Shown here piece after piece: positions 33,959 to 43,933 of a DNA stretch of 64,000 nucleotides. The DNA comes from JACPVU01 sp964373255. GTDB taxonomy: Archaea > Aenigmatarchaeota > Aenigmatarchaeia > GW2011-AR5. Position 1 is the stretch's first letter, and each line of letters starts with the position of its first letter. The position numbers were made by a program, and so were the translations under genes. A model generated the notes under the pieces. It did no database searches. It saw nothing but the letters and a program-made list of their open reading frames with translations, and was not told the DNA's origin. Where the stretch lies: NCBI GenBank assembly GCA_964373255.1, contig CAYJTG010000008.1, forward strand, positions 3,071-67,070, in the 5' to 3' direction.

Positions 33959-33998
33959 AGAATTCCACTCTACCACTGTTTGAAAACAGTGGAATTCT
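33959..33998. promoter_or_regulatory. Two mutually exclusive hairpins
   Basis: AGAATTCCACT (33959-33969) pairs with AGTGGAATTCT (33988-33998), and CCACTGTT (33973-33980) pairs with AACAGTGG (33985-33992); the right arms overlap. A similar arrangement (GGAATACCACT...AGTGGTATTCC with an inner CACTGTCT stem) lies at 1820-1863 before EF-2. It could be a terminator for the gene ending at 34011. Confidence 0.4.
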
Positions 33999-34010
33999 TA
34001 GATTTAAATA

Positions 34011-34436
34011 TCAGAAACTTTCATCAATGAATTTCTTGATGTCGTCCAGATCGCTGTAAGCAAACACTTTACAATTTGGGTGTGTATTGCCGACAGCCAT
34101 CCTGGAAATCTTGTTTTCTGCGCCTTTGTGATACAGGATAAACGCCTTTTTGTTTAACGCGCCTGAAACGTAAGCAATCTCGTAGCCTATGCCAAAGCTC
34201 GAGCCAGAGACTTCCGAGACCAGGCAGTCGCATTCCTCAAGCCACCTGACATCGCGCTCGAATATTTCCTGCGGTGAAAGATGATTTTCATCGTCTTCTG
34301 CCGTATCAGATAGAAATATTTCTGTCATAACGTTGTGGCCCTTTTGTTTCAGCATATTCACTATTTCTTTTGCCGTATGTTTTCTGGACTTGTCGCCGCG
34401 GATCGTGTATGCGAAATAAATTTTGATGGATGACAC
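34011..34436 (-). CDS. DNPH1-like 2'-deoxynucleoside 5'-phosphate hydrolase family protein
   Basis: 141 residues of the nucleoside deoxyribosyltransferase-like fold. IYFAYTIRGDKSRK matches the FAGSIRGG-type phosphate loop, and VSEVSGSSFGIGYEIAYVSG matches the family motif (usually AEVTxPSLGVGYE) with the catalytic Glu. Cleaves the glycosidic bond of deoxynucleotides in known members. It lies 17 bp after the ThyX-like gene on the same strand, consistent with deoxynucleotide turnover. Substrate is not predictable. Confidence 0.75.
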   Translation of the reverse strand: MSSIKIYFAYTIRGDKSRKHTAKEIVNMLKQKGHNVMTEIFLSDTAEDDENHLSPQEIFERDVRWLEECDCLVSEVSGSSFGIGYEIAYVSGALNKKAFILYHKGAENKISRMAVGNTHPNCKVFAYSDLDDIKKFIDESF

Positions 34437-34453
34437 CTTTAATTATTTTCTGC

Positions 34454-36076
34454 TTAATTATTATCATATTTCTTTGCAATTTCCTCTATCTTTTTGTCGA
34501 GCTTCTTTTCTGATTCCAGTCTTTCCAGATCGTACTGGTTCAAATCTATGAATTTCATGAACTGTGCCAGAAAAGGATGGACTTTTTGTAACTCGAAAAA
34601 CATATTCTGGCATATTTTTCTGTAATCAGGATGTCCCTGCTGCATTGTTCTTAACTCGAGTAGGTGAAACATTTCCCTGAGGTTCAATGTGAAATACCAT
34701 CTCACGCGAAAGCCGAATGGGACGACGTATTGCACTTCTTTTGGATAATGCCTTGTTATTTCGCTGAACGCTTCAACCACTTTTTGCATGCAATCATGAT
34801 ACTTGCTGCCGAATCCGGCTTCTACCAATTCCTTGGGCGTGTCGTATCCGTGCTCTATTGTAAGGTCTTGCTTCTCCTGTGTAAGTACTCTATGCCTTTG
34901 AAGGTCGCGATAGCTGCCATAGTTGCACAATATGTCAAATGTATAATATGTATTTTCAAACGCGCGGCCCGGCTTGTGCCTCCTGTTCTGGCGTCGCTGA
35001 AGATATTCGCTTATAATTTTTCTTCTCAGGTCCCTGCTCATGGGAAGAACTTTTTTCCTTATCTGGTTCATCGGATATTTGGAATATGCATAAATTATTG
35101 CGGTGGCGATCTTTATCTCAGCCCTTTCTTCGCTGTCATAATCTATCAGCGAGACGTCATTTGATGTTTGTATATTTTCAGTAATTAGATCCTTTAATAT
35201 ACCACTTAAGCCAGATCGAGTTTCTTTTATGAATTTCTGCGACTCTTGGCCATATTTGTCATTTGACCTTTTTACAAAGGATGGTATGGCCTTGCTCAAT
35301 TCCTCGTGCATAGAAGCTGCTGTATTTCTCATTTCTGCAAGATCATGCGCGTACATCTTCATGAGCAGGTACTCGAATGCACGGCCATTGCCATAAAGAC
35401 CGATATTTGTCAGGGTAGAAGCAGGCAAAAATACTCGAAGAACGTCGCACGCTTTTGCTTTTATCGTGAAATTATAAGCCCTTTCGCTCACTTCTTTCAT
35501 CGGATGCCTTTCCATGATGAATTTTTTCATCGGGTCAATAAGCTCTGAATAGGCATCGAAAAGCATGTCGCAGATTTTGACATAAAGGTCAGCGAATTCG
35601 GAATCCATTATTACAGGTTCTCTGTAATACTTGTATTCACCATTCACCTTTTCATTAAAGAACACGTAACGCGTGGATTTCTCCAGCGGCGACAAGCCTA
35701 TTCGTCCTTCTTCAAGGACCTTGCTCGCTATGTTAGAAACGTTCTCGCATGCGATGTGAGCGCCGCCCAATTCAGCCACAGAATCGTCGCCGTAGCCGAC
35801 AAGAACGCGGTCATAGAATTCTTCTGCCTTCTTTATGGCAACAATTTCATCTGTTCCTTTGTCAAGCTGGAAGCCCACGATTTCCTTGAAGCCCATCTCT
35901 GGCTTGTTGATAAACTCGTCAAGAAGGACCTTTCTCAGGCTTTTGTCTGTCCTCGAATACCTAGAAAATAATGCTCCTTTTACAACCTCAGGAAGGTTCT
36001 TCAGGACAAATATAGGCTTATCAATATTTGTGAAAAACGGTGCTATAATTTTTACCTCTTCTTCCGTGAATTCCAT
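34454..36076 (-). CDS. Two-domain ThyX-like protein (FAD-dependent thymidylate synthase family)
   Basis: 540 residues, about twice the size of ThyX, with two homologous halves. The classical motif RHRxxSxNExSxRY is split: the N-terminal half has LSPLEKSTRYVFF (keeps E-x-S-x-R-Y), and the C-terminal half has LQRHRVLTQEKQDL (keeps RHR). ThyX methylates dUMP using methylenetetrahydrofolate and FAD. FolC and GlyA nearby supply the folate cofactor. Whether this long form makes thymidylate is unproven, and neither half has a complete motif. Confidence 0.75.
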   Translation of the reverse strand: MEFTEEEVKIIAPFFTNIDKPIFVLKNLPEVVKGALFSRYSRTDKSLRKVLLDEFINKPEMGFKEIVGFQLDKGTDEIVAIKKAEEFYDRVLVGYGDDSVAELGGAHIACENVSNIASKVLEEGRIGLSPLEKSTRYVFFNEKVNGEYKYYREPVIMDSEFADLYVKICDMLFDAYSELIDPMKKFIMERHPMKEVSERAYNFTIKAKACDVLRVFLPASTLTNIGLYGNGRAFEYLLMKMYAHDLAEMRNTAASMHEELSKAIPSFVKRSNDKYGQESQKFIKETRSGLSGILKDLITENIQTSNDVSLIDYDSEERAEIKIATAIIYAYSKYPMNQIRKKVLPMSRDLRRKIISEYLQRRQNRRHKPGRAFENTYYTFDILCNYGSYRDLQRHRVLTQEKQDLTIEHGYDTPKELVEAGFGSKYHDCMQKVVEAFSEITRHYPKEVQYVVPFGFRVRWYFTLNLREMFHLLELRTMQQGHPDYRKICQNMFFELQKVHPFLAQFMKFIDLNQYDLERLESEKKLDKKIEEIAKKYDNN

Positions 36077-36164
36077 GATGATAAGATTAGACTAAAAATA
36101 TTAAAAAGCGACTAAATATTAAAAAGCGACTATTTTTTATCCTTTATAGTTGTTAGTTGATGCT

Positions 36165-36638
36165 ATGTCATCAATTGTAAATGAGTTAGATATTAGAAAA
36201 GCTTTGATAGAAAATGCAAAATATTATATAAAAAAAATGCCTTATCGGCACTACGAAGGGCCTCACGAACACCAAGATATTTCTAAAGGTATGAATTGTT
36301 ACGGATTATTCAAAGAAATCGGCAAAAAGGTGTCGCTCTATATTCCACTAGGCGTTGGTTGCTGGGAAATGTGGGAACAATTGCCGCTGACTTACAACCC
36401 TAAGCCTGCTGACCTGATTTTCAAAAACGGCAGGCGCGATCACAAGCCAGGTCACATGGGCATTTATGAATCAGATAAATCAATAATTCATCTTTCAAAA
36501 TCTAACGGAATTGTATCGCAAGGCACTTTAGATGATTTTTACCCTTTGATGGGCTTCAGGTCCATCGACCCATACATAAAAGAGACGATAAAAAATGAGA
36601 GAACAAGAATACGAGCAGATGCTAGACTGGTTGTATAA
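36165..36638 (+). CDS. NlpC/P60-like cysteine hydrolase family protein
   Basis: 157 residues from the ATG at 36165. GMNCYGLFKEIG places a Cys at the start of a helix and PGHMGIYESDKSIIHLSKSNG gives the His-containing strand, the layout of NlpC/P60 or related papain-like folds (CxG ... HxGIY ... H). No signal peptide, so an intracellular amidase or peptidase would be expected. It overlaps folC by 44 bp, suggesting coupling. Confidence 0.55.
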   Translation: MSSIVNELDIRKALIENAKYYIKKMPYRHYEGPHEHQDISKGMNCYGLFKEIGKKVSLYIPLGVGCWEMWEQLPLTYNPKPADLIFKNGRRDHKPGHMGIYESDKSIIHLSKSNGIVSQGTLDDFYPLMGFRSIDPYIKETIKNERTRIRADARLVV

Positions 36639-37770
36639 CCTGAAATGGTTTGGAATACGGCCAGGTCTGAAAAGAATAGAAGAAGCTATGAATAAGCTTG
36701 GCAACCCGCAAAAAAAACTGAAAATAATCCACGTTGCCGGCACGAACGGCAAGGGCTCTGTCTGCGCCATGCTCAATTCCATTCTGCAAAAAGCTGGATA
36801 TCGCGTGGGCATGTACACGAGCCCGCACCTCATCGATTTTCGCGAGCGGTTTCGGATTAATGATAAAAAGATAAGCAAATATGATGTTTTTAGGATAGTT
36901 AACAAAATAAAAGAAACTGGCGTTGAGCTTACATTCTTTGAATTCACCACAGCAATAGCATTCCAATACTTTTATGATAAGGGCGTTGATCACGCCATAA
37001 TAGAAGTGGGCATGGGCGGACGCTTTGACGCCACAAATATCGTCAAGCCTGTTGCAAGCATAATAACAACAATTTCTCTTGACCACGTAGAATGGCTCGG
37101 CGACAGTGTAGATAAAATCGCCTTTGAAAAAGCAGGCGTTGTAAAAGAAGGCGTTCCTTTATTCACAACAGTCGACAACGACGCGATAAATAATGCGTGC
37201 ATAGAAAAGAGCGCGCCTGTCTTTCTCGTCAGGCATGAGGAAAGCACAAACATGAACGGCGCGTTCCAGAAAAAAAATGCCGGCCTGGCCGCGGCGGTTG
37301 CAAAATACCTTGAAATGCCGCGGAGCGCAATAGAAGAAGGCCTGTTTTCTGTAGAGTGGCCTGCGCGACTGGAATTCATAGATGAAAATACTCTTCTGGA
37401 TTGTGCCCATAATTCAGACGGGATAGAAAAGATGGCTGGATTTGTCAAGACACTGGATTATGAAAGATTAATCATAATCTTTGGCGTCATGAAAAATAAA
37501 GACTACAGAAGCATGATAGAGAATCTGCCTCAATACGATACAATCGTCCTGACAAAGCCAAAGATCGCCCGCGCTCTTGACCCCATCAAACTAAAAAGCG
37601 TCTGCCACGGCTCTGTAATTATTGAAGACGTCAGCAAGGCGTACGAGCACGCAAAAAAGGTGGCCACGCACAGGGATTTGATACTTATTTGCGGTTCGTG
37701 TTATCTGGCTGGAGAACTGCTTGCTTATAAAAATAAGATTCCGATTCATCCGATAATGTTTGTCCAATAG
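36595..37770 (+). CDS. folC: Folylpolyglutamate/dihydrofolate synthase
   Basis: 391-residue Mur-ligase family enzyme. ATP loop HVAGTNGKGSV at about 46-56, TSPHL, EVGMGGRFDATN and LDCAHN of the C-terminal domain are all present. It adds glutamate to folates, keeping them in the cell and better bound by enzymes. Upstream neighbour overlaps, glyA follows after about 100 bp; together with the purine operon this forms a folate-dependent one-carbon block. Confidence 0.93.
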   Translation: MREQEYEQMLDWLYNLKWFGIRPGLKRIEEAMNKLGNPQKKLKIIHVAGTNGKGSVCAMLNSILQKAGYRVGMYTSPHLIDFRERFRINDKKISKYDVFRIVNKIKETGVELTFFEFTTAIAFQYFYDKGVDHAIIEVGMGGRFDATNIVKPVASIITTISLDHVEWLGDSVDKIAFEKAGVVKEGVPLFTTVDNDAINNACIEKSAPVFLVRHEESTNMNGAFQKKNAGLAAAVAKYLEMPRSAIEEGLFSVEWPARLEFIDENTLLDCAHNSDGIEKMAGFVKTLDYERLIIIFGVMKNKDYRSMIENLPQYDTIVLTKPKIARALDPIKLKSVCHGSVIIEDVSKAYEHAKKVATHRDLILICGSCYLAGELLAYKNKIPIHPIMFVQ

Positions 37771-37877
37771 AGGAGAAACTACGTATCTCCCTCTACCCTC
37801 TACCTTACAGAATCGCTTCTATCATCTCTCTTCTGAGAAATTATTTAACTTAAATTCTTTCCAAATATCATTTAACT

Positions 37878-39155
37878 ATGAAATCCCTCAAAGAAAACGA
37901 TCCAGAAATCTTTGGCATCATCCAGAAAGAGAAAGAGCGCCAGATGAACGGGTTAGAGCTCATTCCAAGCGAGAATTTGGTTTCTTTGGCTGTATTGGAA
38001 GCGATGGGCTCTATACTGACAAACAAGTATTCGGAAGGCTATCCCGGCAGAAGATACTACGGTGGAAACAAATTTGTGGATGAAGCAGAATCGCTTGCAA
38101 TAGAAAGGGCGAAGCAGCTTTTTGGATGCGAGCACGTGAACGTGCAGCCGCTCTCCGGAAGCCCGGCAAACATGGCTGTATTTTTTTCGCTGATGGATCC
38201 TGGCGACACATTTTTGGGGCTTGACCTCAGCTGCGGCGGACACCTTACGCACGGCAGCCCTGTGAATTTCTCAGGAAAATTGTATCGGTGTATTCCATAT
38301 TTCGTTGACAAAGAGACAGAACTTCTTGATTATGATGCAATAAGAAAAATAGCAATCAAAGAAAAGCCCAAGATGATTTTGTCCGGCTTAACGGCTTATC
38401 CAAGAAAATTAGACTTCTCTACGTTTCGGGAGATCGCAGAAGAGGTAGAAGCTTATCACGTTGCTGATATAGCGCATATTGCCGGCCTTGTTGCCGCTGG
38501 CTTGCATGAATCGCCTGTGCAATATTGTGATGCTGTGACAACGACGACGCACAAAACACTTCGCGGTCCAAGGGGCGCAATAATAATGAGCAAGGTGGAA
38601 GACCGCTACCATGACAAATATCGCCCGGAAGAAAAAAGAAATCTTGCGCAGCTTATCGACTTCAGCGTATTTCCAGGCATGCAGGGCGGGCCGCACGACC
38701 ACACAAATGCTGCAAAGGCCGTGTGCTTCCTAGAGGCTTTACAGCCGGAATTCAAGAATTATGCAAAACAGGTTGTAAGCAATGCCAGAGTTCTCGCAGA
38801 TTCGCTGATAGATTATGGATTTCGGCTGGTCACAGGCGGCACGGACAATCACCTGATACTGATAGACCTGCAGAATAAAAACATCACAGGCAAGGAAGCT
38901 GAGTCAACACTAGAAGAAGTTGGAATAACCGTCAACAAGAACACGATACCGTACGACCCGAGAAAGCCATTTGACCCGAGCGGAATAAGACTCGGCACGC
39001 CTTTGCTGACAACAAGGGGAATGCGTGAATCAGAGATGAAAAGCGTGGCAGAATACATAGGCAAAGCGGTTGAACATAGAAACGATGCTGCAGTCAAAGA
39101 AAGGATCAGGGAAGATGTTCTGCAACTCTGCAAGAGGTTTGTGTTTTACGACTAA
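37878..39155 (+). CDS. glyA: Serine hydroxymethyltransferase
   Basis: 425-residue PLP enzyme converting serine and tetrahydrofolate to glycine and methylenetetrahydrofolate. Motifs: IPSENLVS, YPGRRYYGG, HADIAH-type DIAHIAGLV, and TTTTHKTLRGPRG with the PLP-binding Lys. It supplies C1 units for the purine operon (GAR formylation) and for thymidylate formation. Convergent with purM with a 4-bp stop overlap. Confidence 0.97.
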   Translation: MKSLKENDPEIFGIIQKEKERQMNGLELIPSENLVSLAVLEAMGSILTNKYSEGYPGRRYYGGNKFVDEAESLAIERAKQLFGCEHVNVQPLSGSPANMAVFFSLMDPGDTFLGLDLSCGGHLTHGSPVNFSGKLYRCIPYFVDKETELLDYDAIRKIAIKEKPKMILSGLTAYPRKLDFSTFREIAEEVEAYHVADIAHIAGLVAAGLHESPVQYCDAVTTTTHKTLRGPRGAIIMSKVEDRYHDKYRPEEKRNLAQLIDFSVFPGMQGGPHDHTNAAKAVCFLEALQPEFKNYAKQVVSNARVLADSLIDYGFRLVTGGTDNHLILIDLQNKNITGKEAESTLEEVGITVNKNTIPYDPRKPFDPSGIRLGTPLLTTRGMRESEMKSVAEYIGKAVEHRNDAAVKERIREDVLQLCKRFVFYD

Positions 39156-40219
39156 AACACAATTGTTTCATTGTTGTACTGAGACTCTATCAAAACCTTT
39201 CCAGTACCTCTGCTTACTTCTCCTATAATATCCGCAGTATAATGCTTTCTGAGAATATCCAGCGCATCGGCAGATTTTGATTTATCTATTGTGATTGCAT
39301 ACCCTACTCCATTGTTGAATCTCGTATACATCTTTTCTGATGGCGTGCCTAAGTCATGGGCGTAATGAAAAATCTCTTGCGGCTTAAGAGAATGGCTTCT
39401 TTTTATCTGTACGTCTAAATTCTTTTCTTCTGGAAACCATTCTCGAAGCTTCGACAGACCACCACCTGTTATATGAACCATCCCGTGGATATGCCCTCTC
39501 ATGTATTTTATCAGTTCTTTCAGTGCAGGCATGTAGATGTACGTAGGCTTTGTTAATTCTTCGCCGATAGTTGTGCCCCATGACAGCATATCATCCAATC
39601 TTCCTCTCTGCTTATCAAATAGTTCTTCCCTGAAAAAACTTAATCCATTAGAATGAATACCATTGCTGCCCAATCCAATTATTATGTCGCCGTCCTCTAT
39701 TCGAGGATATATTTCTTCTCCATTCTTTGCATATCCAGTAGCTGTTATTCCCATCTCAAAGCCCTGCAGTGTATTTATGATCGCAGTTTCGCCGCCTGTA
39801 ATAATTATCGGATAGTATTTGCCATCCATGTCTTCCCAAGGATTTTCTAGGCAGAGATTTCGTAGAGCCGTTACAGCGGCAAATATGTATTCTTCGTTTT
39901 CGCCCTGAATCATAATGTGGTCCTGCAGGTGCACTGGTATATAACCGCCTTCCATGTGATCGTCGGCGACCATGGCAAATGCGTCCTGCACGCCGTTAGA
40001 AAAAGTTCCCATTTTGTAATGAAGCAAGCCCTTTGTTCCTATGCCGTCTGTGGCTTCTTGCGCACTATAGCATCGCGCATGCTCCGAATTTCTGATAGTC
40101 GTGAAACGCTTTCCATGGCGTTTGATTCTTATTGATCCTTCATAATTGTGCGTATCCTGAATTAGCCTTCGCACCTGTTCATTGAATGGCTTCGCAGGGT
40201 TGTACAAATCGTTTGTCAT
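39152..40219 (-). CDS. purM: Phosphoribosylformylglycinamidine cyclo-ligase-like protein (AIR synthase)
   Basis: 355 residues from the ATG at 40219 (MTNDLYNPAKPFNEQV), 8 bp after the PurS-like stop; a longer frame would overlap that gene by about 140 bp. PurM-fold signatures: EATDGIGTK, AFAMVADDHMEGG, ITGGETAI and GLGSNGIHSNG. Converts FGAM to AIR with ATP. Last gene of the purine operon. It differs from standard PurM in several motif residues, so it may belong to a divergent subgroup. Confidence 0.85.
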   Translation of the reverse strand: MTNDLYNPAKPFNEQVRRLIQDTHNYEGSIRIKRHGKRFTTIRNSEHARCYSAQEATDGIGTKGLLHYKMGTFSNGVQDAFAMVADDHMEGGYIPVHLQDHIMIQGENEEYIFAAVTALRNLCLENPWEDMDGKYYPIIITGGETAIINTLQGFEMGITATGYAKNGEEIYPRIEDGDIIIGLGSNGIHSNGLSFFREELFDKQRGRLDDMLSWGTTIGEELTKPTYIYMPALKELIKYMRGHIHGMVHITGGGLSKLREWFPEEKNLDVQIKRSHSLKPQEIFHYAHDLGTPSEKMYTRFNNGVGYAITIDKSKSADALDILRKHYTADIIGEVSRGTGKVLIESQYNNETIVF

Positions 40220-40227
40220 TAAATCAT

Positions 40228-40737
40228 CTACATAACAATCTGATAATGCTGGAAATTGGGGTTTGCGAAAAATGATCTGCCCATTTCTTCTGCCAATTTG
40301 GCAAAATATTCTTTTTCCTTTCCAAGTTGGATTGCATCTTTTGAGGCTTTGGAGAACTTCACTCCCCATATCACCCTTCTCTGGACATCCTTTATTTTTT
40401 TGCCGTATTCATATCTGTTTCTCAGTACCTCTAATGCCTGATTTGCCAAAGGATCGTCATCCGTTGCAACAATTATGCGCGTGTCAAGCGGATAATCAAA
40501 TACGCTGTATCCTTTTTTTCCTAGCTTTGTCCTTATCTCTGAAAAGTGCCTGTAAGGATTTATCAGAAACTCCCATGCCGATTTTTTTACATAGGCTGGG
40601 GCGTCTATTATAAATTTCTCGTGCTTCCTTAGTCCATCTTCGCCATCAAGCGGATAGTTCAGTCTTATAAGTGTGTTCTTTAAAGTAACTGCTTCGGGAT
40701 CGGGTATCATTAGTGTCCTGTAGATTTCTATCATCAC
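40228..40737 (-). CDS. purS: PurS-like protein, extended
   Basis: 169 residues, about twice the usual PurS (about 80). The first part (EIYRTLMIPDPEAVTLKNTL, then KFIIDA) resembles the ferredoxin-like PurS fold, and the second half may be a duplicated, diverged copy (DTRIIVATDDDPLANQALEV). PurS bridges PurL and PurQ in the FGAM synthase complex. Position between purQ (4-bp overlap) and purM supports the call; sequence alone is weak. Confidence 0.65.
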   Translation of the reverse strand: MMIEIYRTLMIPDPEAVTLKNTLIRLNYPLDGEDGLRKHEKFIIDAPAYVKKSAWEFLINPYRHFSEIRTKLGKKGYSVFDYPLDTRIIVATDDDPLANQALEVLRNRYEYGKKIKDVQRRVIWGVKFSKASKDAIQLGKEKEYFAKLAEEMGRSFFANPNFQHYQIVM

Positions 40738-41555
40738 GATCCTCTCATATGTTCAGCAACCGACTCAAAGAATCTTCTCATAGGCCCTGGTCCTTCCATT
40801 TCCTTATAATTTCCCCATGAACTGCATTTATTCTCAAAAACATGATATGGAACCTGATAGAGAAAGTTGGCAGCTTCGGGATGCGGCATTATTGCTACAA
40901 CATTCCCCCGCCTGTTGCACACAGCTGCGATTGCCTTTGTAGAGCCATTAGGGTTTATTGGATACTCTTCGCTCACATCCCCGTTCTCATCGCAGTAATG
41001 AAATAGTATCTGACTGCCTGATTCCATTTCTCTCAATACATCTTCTCTTATCCTAAATCCGCCTTCTGCGTGTGCTATTGGAATAGGGAAAACTTCTTCA
41101 GCGTCAAAAAGATAATTGACAACACTTCTCGATCTTGGCGCGGAACTTTTTATGTAGACCCAGTCAGAAATAAATCCTGTTCTTGCTGTCTTGCTGTCTT
41201 TTTTTCCTGCATTGGGCGCCATACCGATATCTATGCTTCTACCATATATTCCTGGAACAAGCCCTGCCTCCACAAGAATTTGGCATCCATTGCATATTCC
41301 AATAACAGGCTTTCCTTTCTCAGACTCCTTTGCCAGAACCTCAAGTATAGTATCTCTGGCAGCGACGAGTCCTGCCCTTCCCTTGTCTTTGTAAGAAAAC
41401 CCACCAGGCACCATATGCCCATAGAAATCTTCCAATTCACGAGGATTGCGATTCCACCTGAATATTTCTCCCTGCATCCCGGCAGAATCAATGGCTTCCT
41501 TCAGTTCATATTCGCGGTTGCTTCCTGGAAACTGAATTACACTTATTCTATGCAT
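40734..41555 (-). CDS. purQ: Phosphoribosylformylglycinamidine synthase, glutaminase subunit
   Basis: 273-residue class I glutamine amidotransferase. VIQFPGSNRE at the start, PGGFSYKD oxyanion loop, nucleophile Cys in GICNGCQIL, and the PHPEAANF His/Glu pair complete the triad. Supplies ammonia to PurL. Overlaps purS by 4 bp and follows purL by 4 bp, so the subunits are made together. Confidence 0.95.
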   Translation of the reverse strand: MHRISVIQFPGSNREYELKEAIDSAGMQGEIFRWNRNPRELEDFYGHMVPGGFSYKDKGRAGLVAARDTILEVLAKESEKGKPVIGICNGCQILVEAGLVPGIYGRSIDIGMAPNAGKKDSKTARTGFISDWVYIKSSAPRSRSVVNYLFDAEEVFPIPIAHAEGGFRIREDVLREMESGSQILFHYCDENGDVSEEYPINPNGSTKAIAAVCNRRGNVVAIMPHPEAANFLYQVPYHVFENKCSSWGNYKEMEGPGPMRRFFESVAEHMRGS

Positions 41556-41559
41556 CTTA

Positions 41560-43923
41560 TCACCTTAGCGCCCGTGAAAGGCCGCTTGTCCATGCAGATT
41601 TCATATCATTTAAATATACATCCACAGCACTTTTTCCGCCATTGTAAACGACAAGCCTTGGTTCTATGGTTACTTCACCGATATGCACAGGGATTATTCC
41701 ATAACGCGCGCAAGTTTTTTCAAAATTTGTTGTGTAAGACTGAGGAATCTCTACAAGAAAGCCGGAAGATTCTGAAAAAAGTTTTTTGTCATCGCGAAGG
41801 TCTTCTTTTAATTGCCCCAAGTCAAGAGCTGCTCCGTATTTTCCTTTGGCCCTTCCACCCATTGCCATCTCAGCTGCTGTCACGAGAAGACCGCCATTTG
41901 AGATGTCGTGCGCAGCAGTCACGTTGCCTTCATTTATGCTGTCTATGATGCTGTATATCATTCCGCGCTCATAGTCGAACCTGACTATTGGCACATTTGC
42001 ACCCAATCTGCGGTGAATGATTCTGTAATAATCAGATCCGCCAAGCTCGTCAAATCTCTGTCCAACAAGATAAATTGCGTCTCCAGAATTCTTCATCTGC
42101 ATCGTGACTGCCTTGCTGTAATCATTAATGAGACCGAGACAAAATATTATTGGCGACGGGTCAACACCTCTTCCGGATTGTTTTGATTCGTTGTATAAAC
42201 TTACGTTTCCGGAAACAACAGGAAGATGAGAATCATAACCTTTCAACCCGATTCCCCTAAGTGCATCCGGTATGCCTCTCAATGCTTCTCTAAACTGCCA
42301 CATTGCAACAGGCTTTGTAGGATTTCCAAAATTTAGACAATCGGTTACAGCCCATGGCGTTGCTCCCACAGATGCAACGTTTCTCGCAGCCTCGGCAACA
42401 GCAGTTGCTGCTCCCCAATATGGGCTGATTCTCCCGTAAAACGGATTATTGTCGCATGAACTTGCTATGCCTTTTTTGGATCCTTTTACCCTGAGAAGAC
42501 TTGCATCTGCCTCGCCAGGTGCTATTACTACATTTCCCTGCACGGTTGTGTCGTATGTCGTAAAAATATCCTGCTTGCATGCAAGGTTAGGGTCTTCGAG
42601 CATTCTCAGAAGCACTTTGGTAAGATTTTTTGGCTCCCTTGTCTCAGGCTCCTTGAATCTTTTATTTGATTTTCTGTATGGTCTGTCGTAAGATATGCCG
42701 TCAACAAGAAAATCTATAGGAACATCACAGACCTTGCCTCCGTAGACAAGCACGTATCTTCCATCATCTGTGACATCTCCTACAACAGAAGCCCTTGCCC
42801 CTTCGTGTATGTTAGGCAGACACCATTCCTCATTATATATTCTTAGAACATCCGCAGCAAGTGATTCAGGTACTGCCCATCCATATCTTTCCTGCGTTTC
42901 TGCGCCTGCTATAACATGCGGCGGCAAAGCATTAATATCATCATAAATAACCGTGTGAACTTTTCCAAGATCAACCCTTATTCCGCTTCTGCCTGCAGCT
43001 ATTTCAGAAGTTATGCAGTAAAGCCCGCCTCCGCCGAAATCTTTGAATGCAACATCCCTGTCTAGTTTGTAACCTTTCTCTTTTATCATGCTCATTACGT
43101 CTAATCCTGCTTCGTTGAGAACTTCTTTCAAGAAAGGATCAGAAACCTGGACCGCGCCTTTGTTGTCAGCCGTAATATCAACTTCTTGCGATGCGAACGT
43201 GGCGCCGCCAAAACCTGATTTATCTGTTGGCTTCCCTACAACTATTATTTTATATGGCTCTCTTCTTTCTCTGGGAACCTTGCTGTGAATAATGTCAGAT
43301 CTCTTTACAAGTCCTATGGAAGCCACATTAACCAAGCAGTTATTGTCATAAGACCTGTTGAATACAACATCGCCGCCTATGTTTGGTATTCCGGCAGGAT
43401 TACCATAACCGCCTATGCCTGCCACAACGCCGTTTGCTATATACCTTACCTTTGATTTATTTCTTCCGTAAGGATCTCCAAATCTCAATGAATCTGCGAC
43501 GCCTATAACTCTAGCACCCATGCAGAATATATCCCGCATTATTCCGCCAACACCAGTAGCGGCACCTTCATCCGGAACCTCCTGGGAAGGATGATTATGG
43601 CTTTCATGTCCTATGACAATTCCATATTCTTCTCCGTCTATTGTGTCAAAATATACTATGCCTGCATCTTCCTCTGGGCCCTGGATAACATTCGGCCCTG
43701 ATGTCAATCCGGGCTCAACAAGAAATCTCTTGAGCAATTTTCTCGTGCTGACATAACCGCAATGCTCGTTCCATTCGACATTAAAGGCCCATAATTCTTC
43801 TAAAGTGGGGTTTCTTTGCAATTTATTAGTGATATATCTGACTTCTTTAGCACTCAATCCTACTCCATATTCCATAAGTTGCGCTGACAATGCTTCATCA
43901 GGAACATTTGCATTAAAGTCCAT
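41560..43923 (-). CDS. purL: Phosphoribosylformylglycinamidine synthase, synthetase subunit
   Basis: 787 residues. VEWNEHCGYVSTRKLL, GHESHNHPSQ, FCMGARVIG and the second-half AAHDISNGGLLV are diagnostic of small-type PurL. ATP-dependent conversion of FGAR to FGAM with ammonia from PurQ. Slightly longer than the usual 720-760. Third gene of the purine operon, 10 bp after purN. Confidence 0.96.
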   Translation of the reverse strand: MDFNANVPDEALSAQLMEYGVGLSAKEVRYITNKLQRNPTLEELWAFNVEWNEHCGYVSTRKLLKRFLVEPGLTSGPNVIQGPEEDAGIVYFDTIDGEEYGIVIGHESHNHPSQEVPDEGAATGVGGIMRDIFCMGARVIGVADSLRFGDPYGRNKSKVRYIANGVVAGIGGYGNPAGIPNIGGDVVFNRSYDNNCLVNVASIGLVKRSDIIHSKVPRERREPYKIIVVGKPTDKSGFGGATFASQEVDITADNKGAVQVSDPFLKEVLNEAGLDVMSMIKEKGYKLDRDVAFKDFGGGGLYCITSEIAAGRSGIRVDLGKVHTVIYDDINALPPHVIAGAETQERYGWAVPESLAADVLRIYNEEWCLPNIHEGARASVVGDVTDDGRYVLVYGGKVCDVPIDFLVDGISYDRPYRKSNKRFKEPETREPKNLTKVLLRMLEDPNLACKQDIFTTYDTTVQGNVVIAPGEADASLLRVKGSKKGIASSCDNNPFYGRISPYWGAATAVAEAARNVASVGATPWAVTDCLNFGNPTKPVAMWQFREALRGIPDALRGIGLKGYDSHLPVVSGNVSLYNESKQSGRGVDPSPIIFCLGLINDYSKAVTMQMKNSGDAIYLVGQRFDELGGSDYYRIIHRRLGANVPIVRFDYERGMIYSIIDSINEGNVTAAHDISNGGLLVTAAEMAMGGRAKGKYGAALDLGQLKEDLRDDKKLFSESSGFLVEIPQSYTTNFEKTCARYGIIPVHIGEVTIEPRLVVYNGGKSAVDVYLNDMKSAWTSGLSRALR

Positions 43924-43933
43924 ATATCATCAC

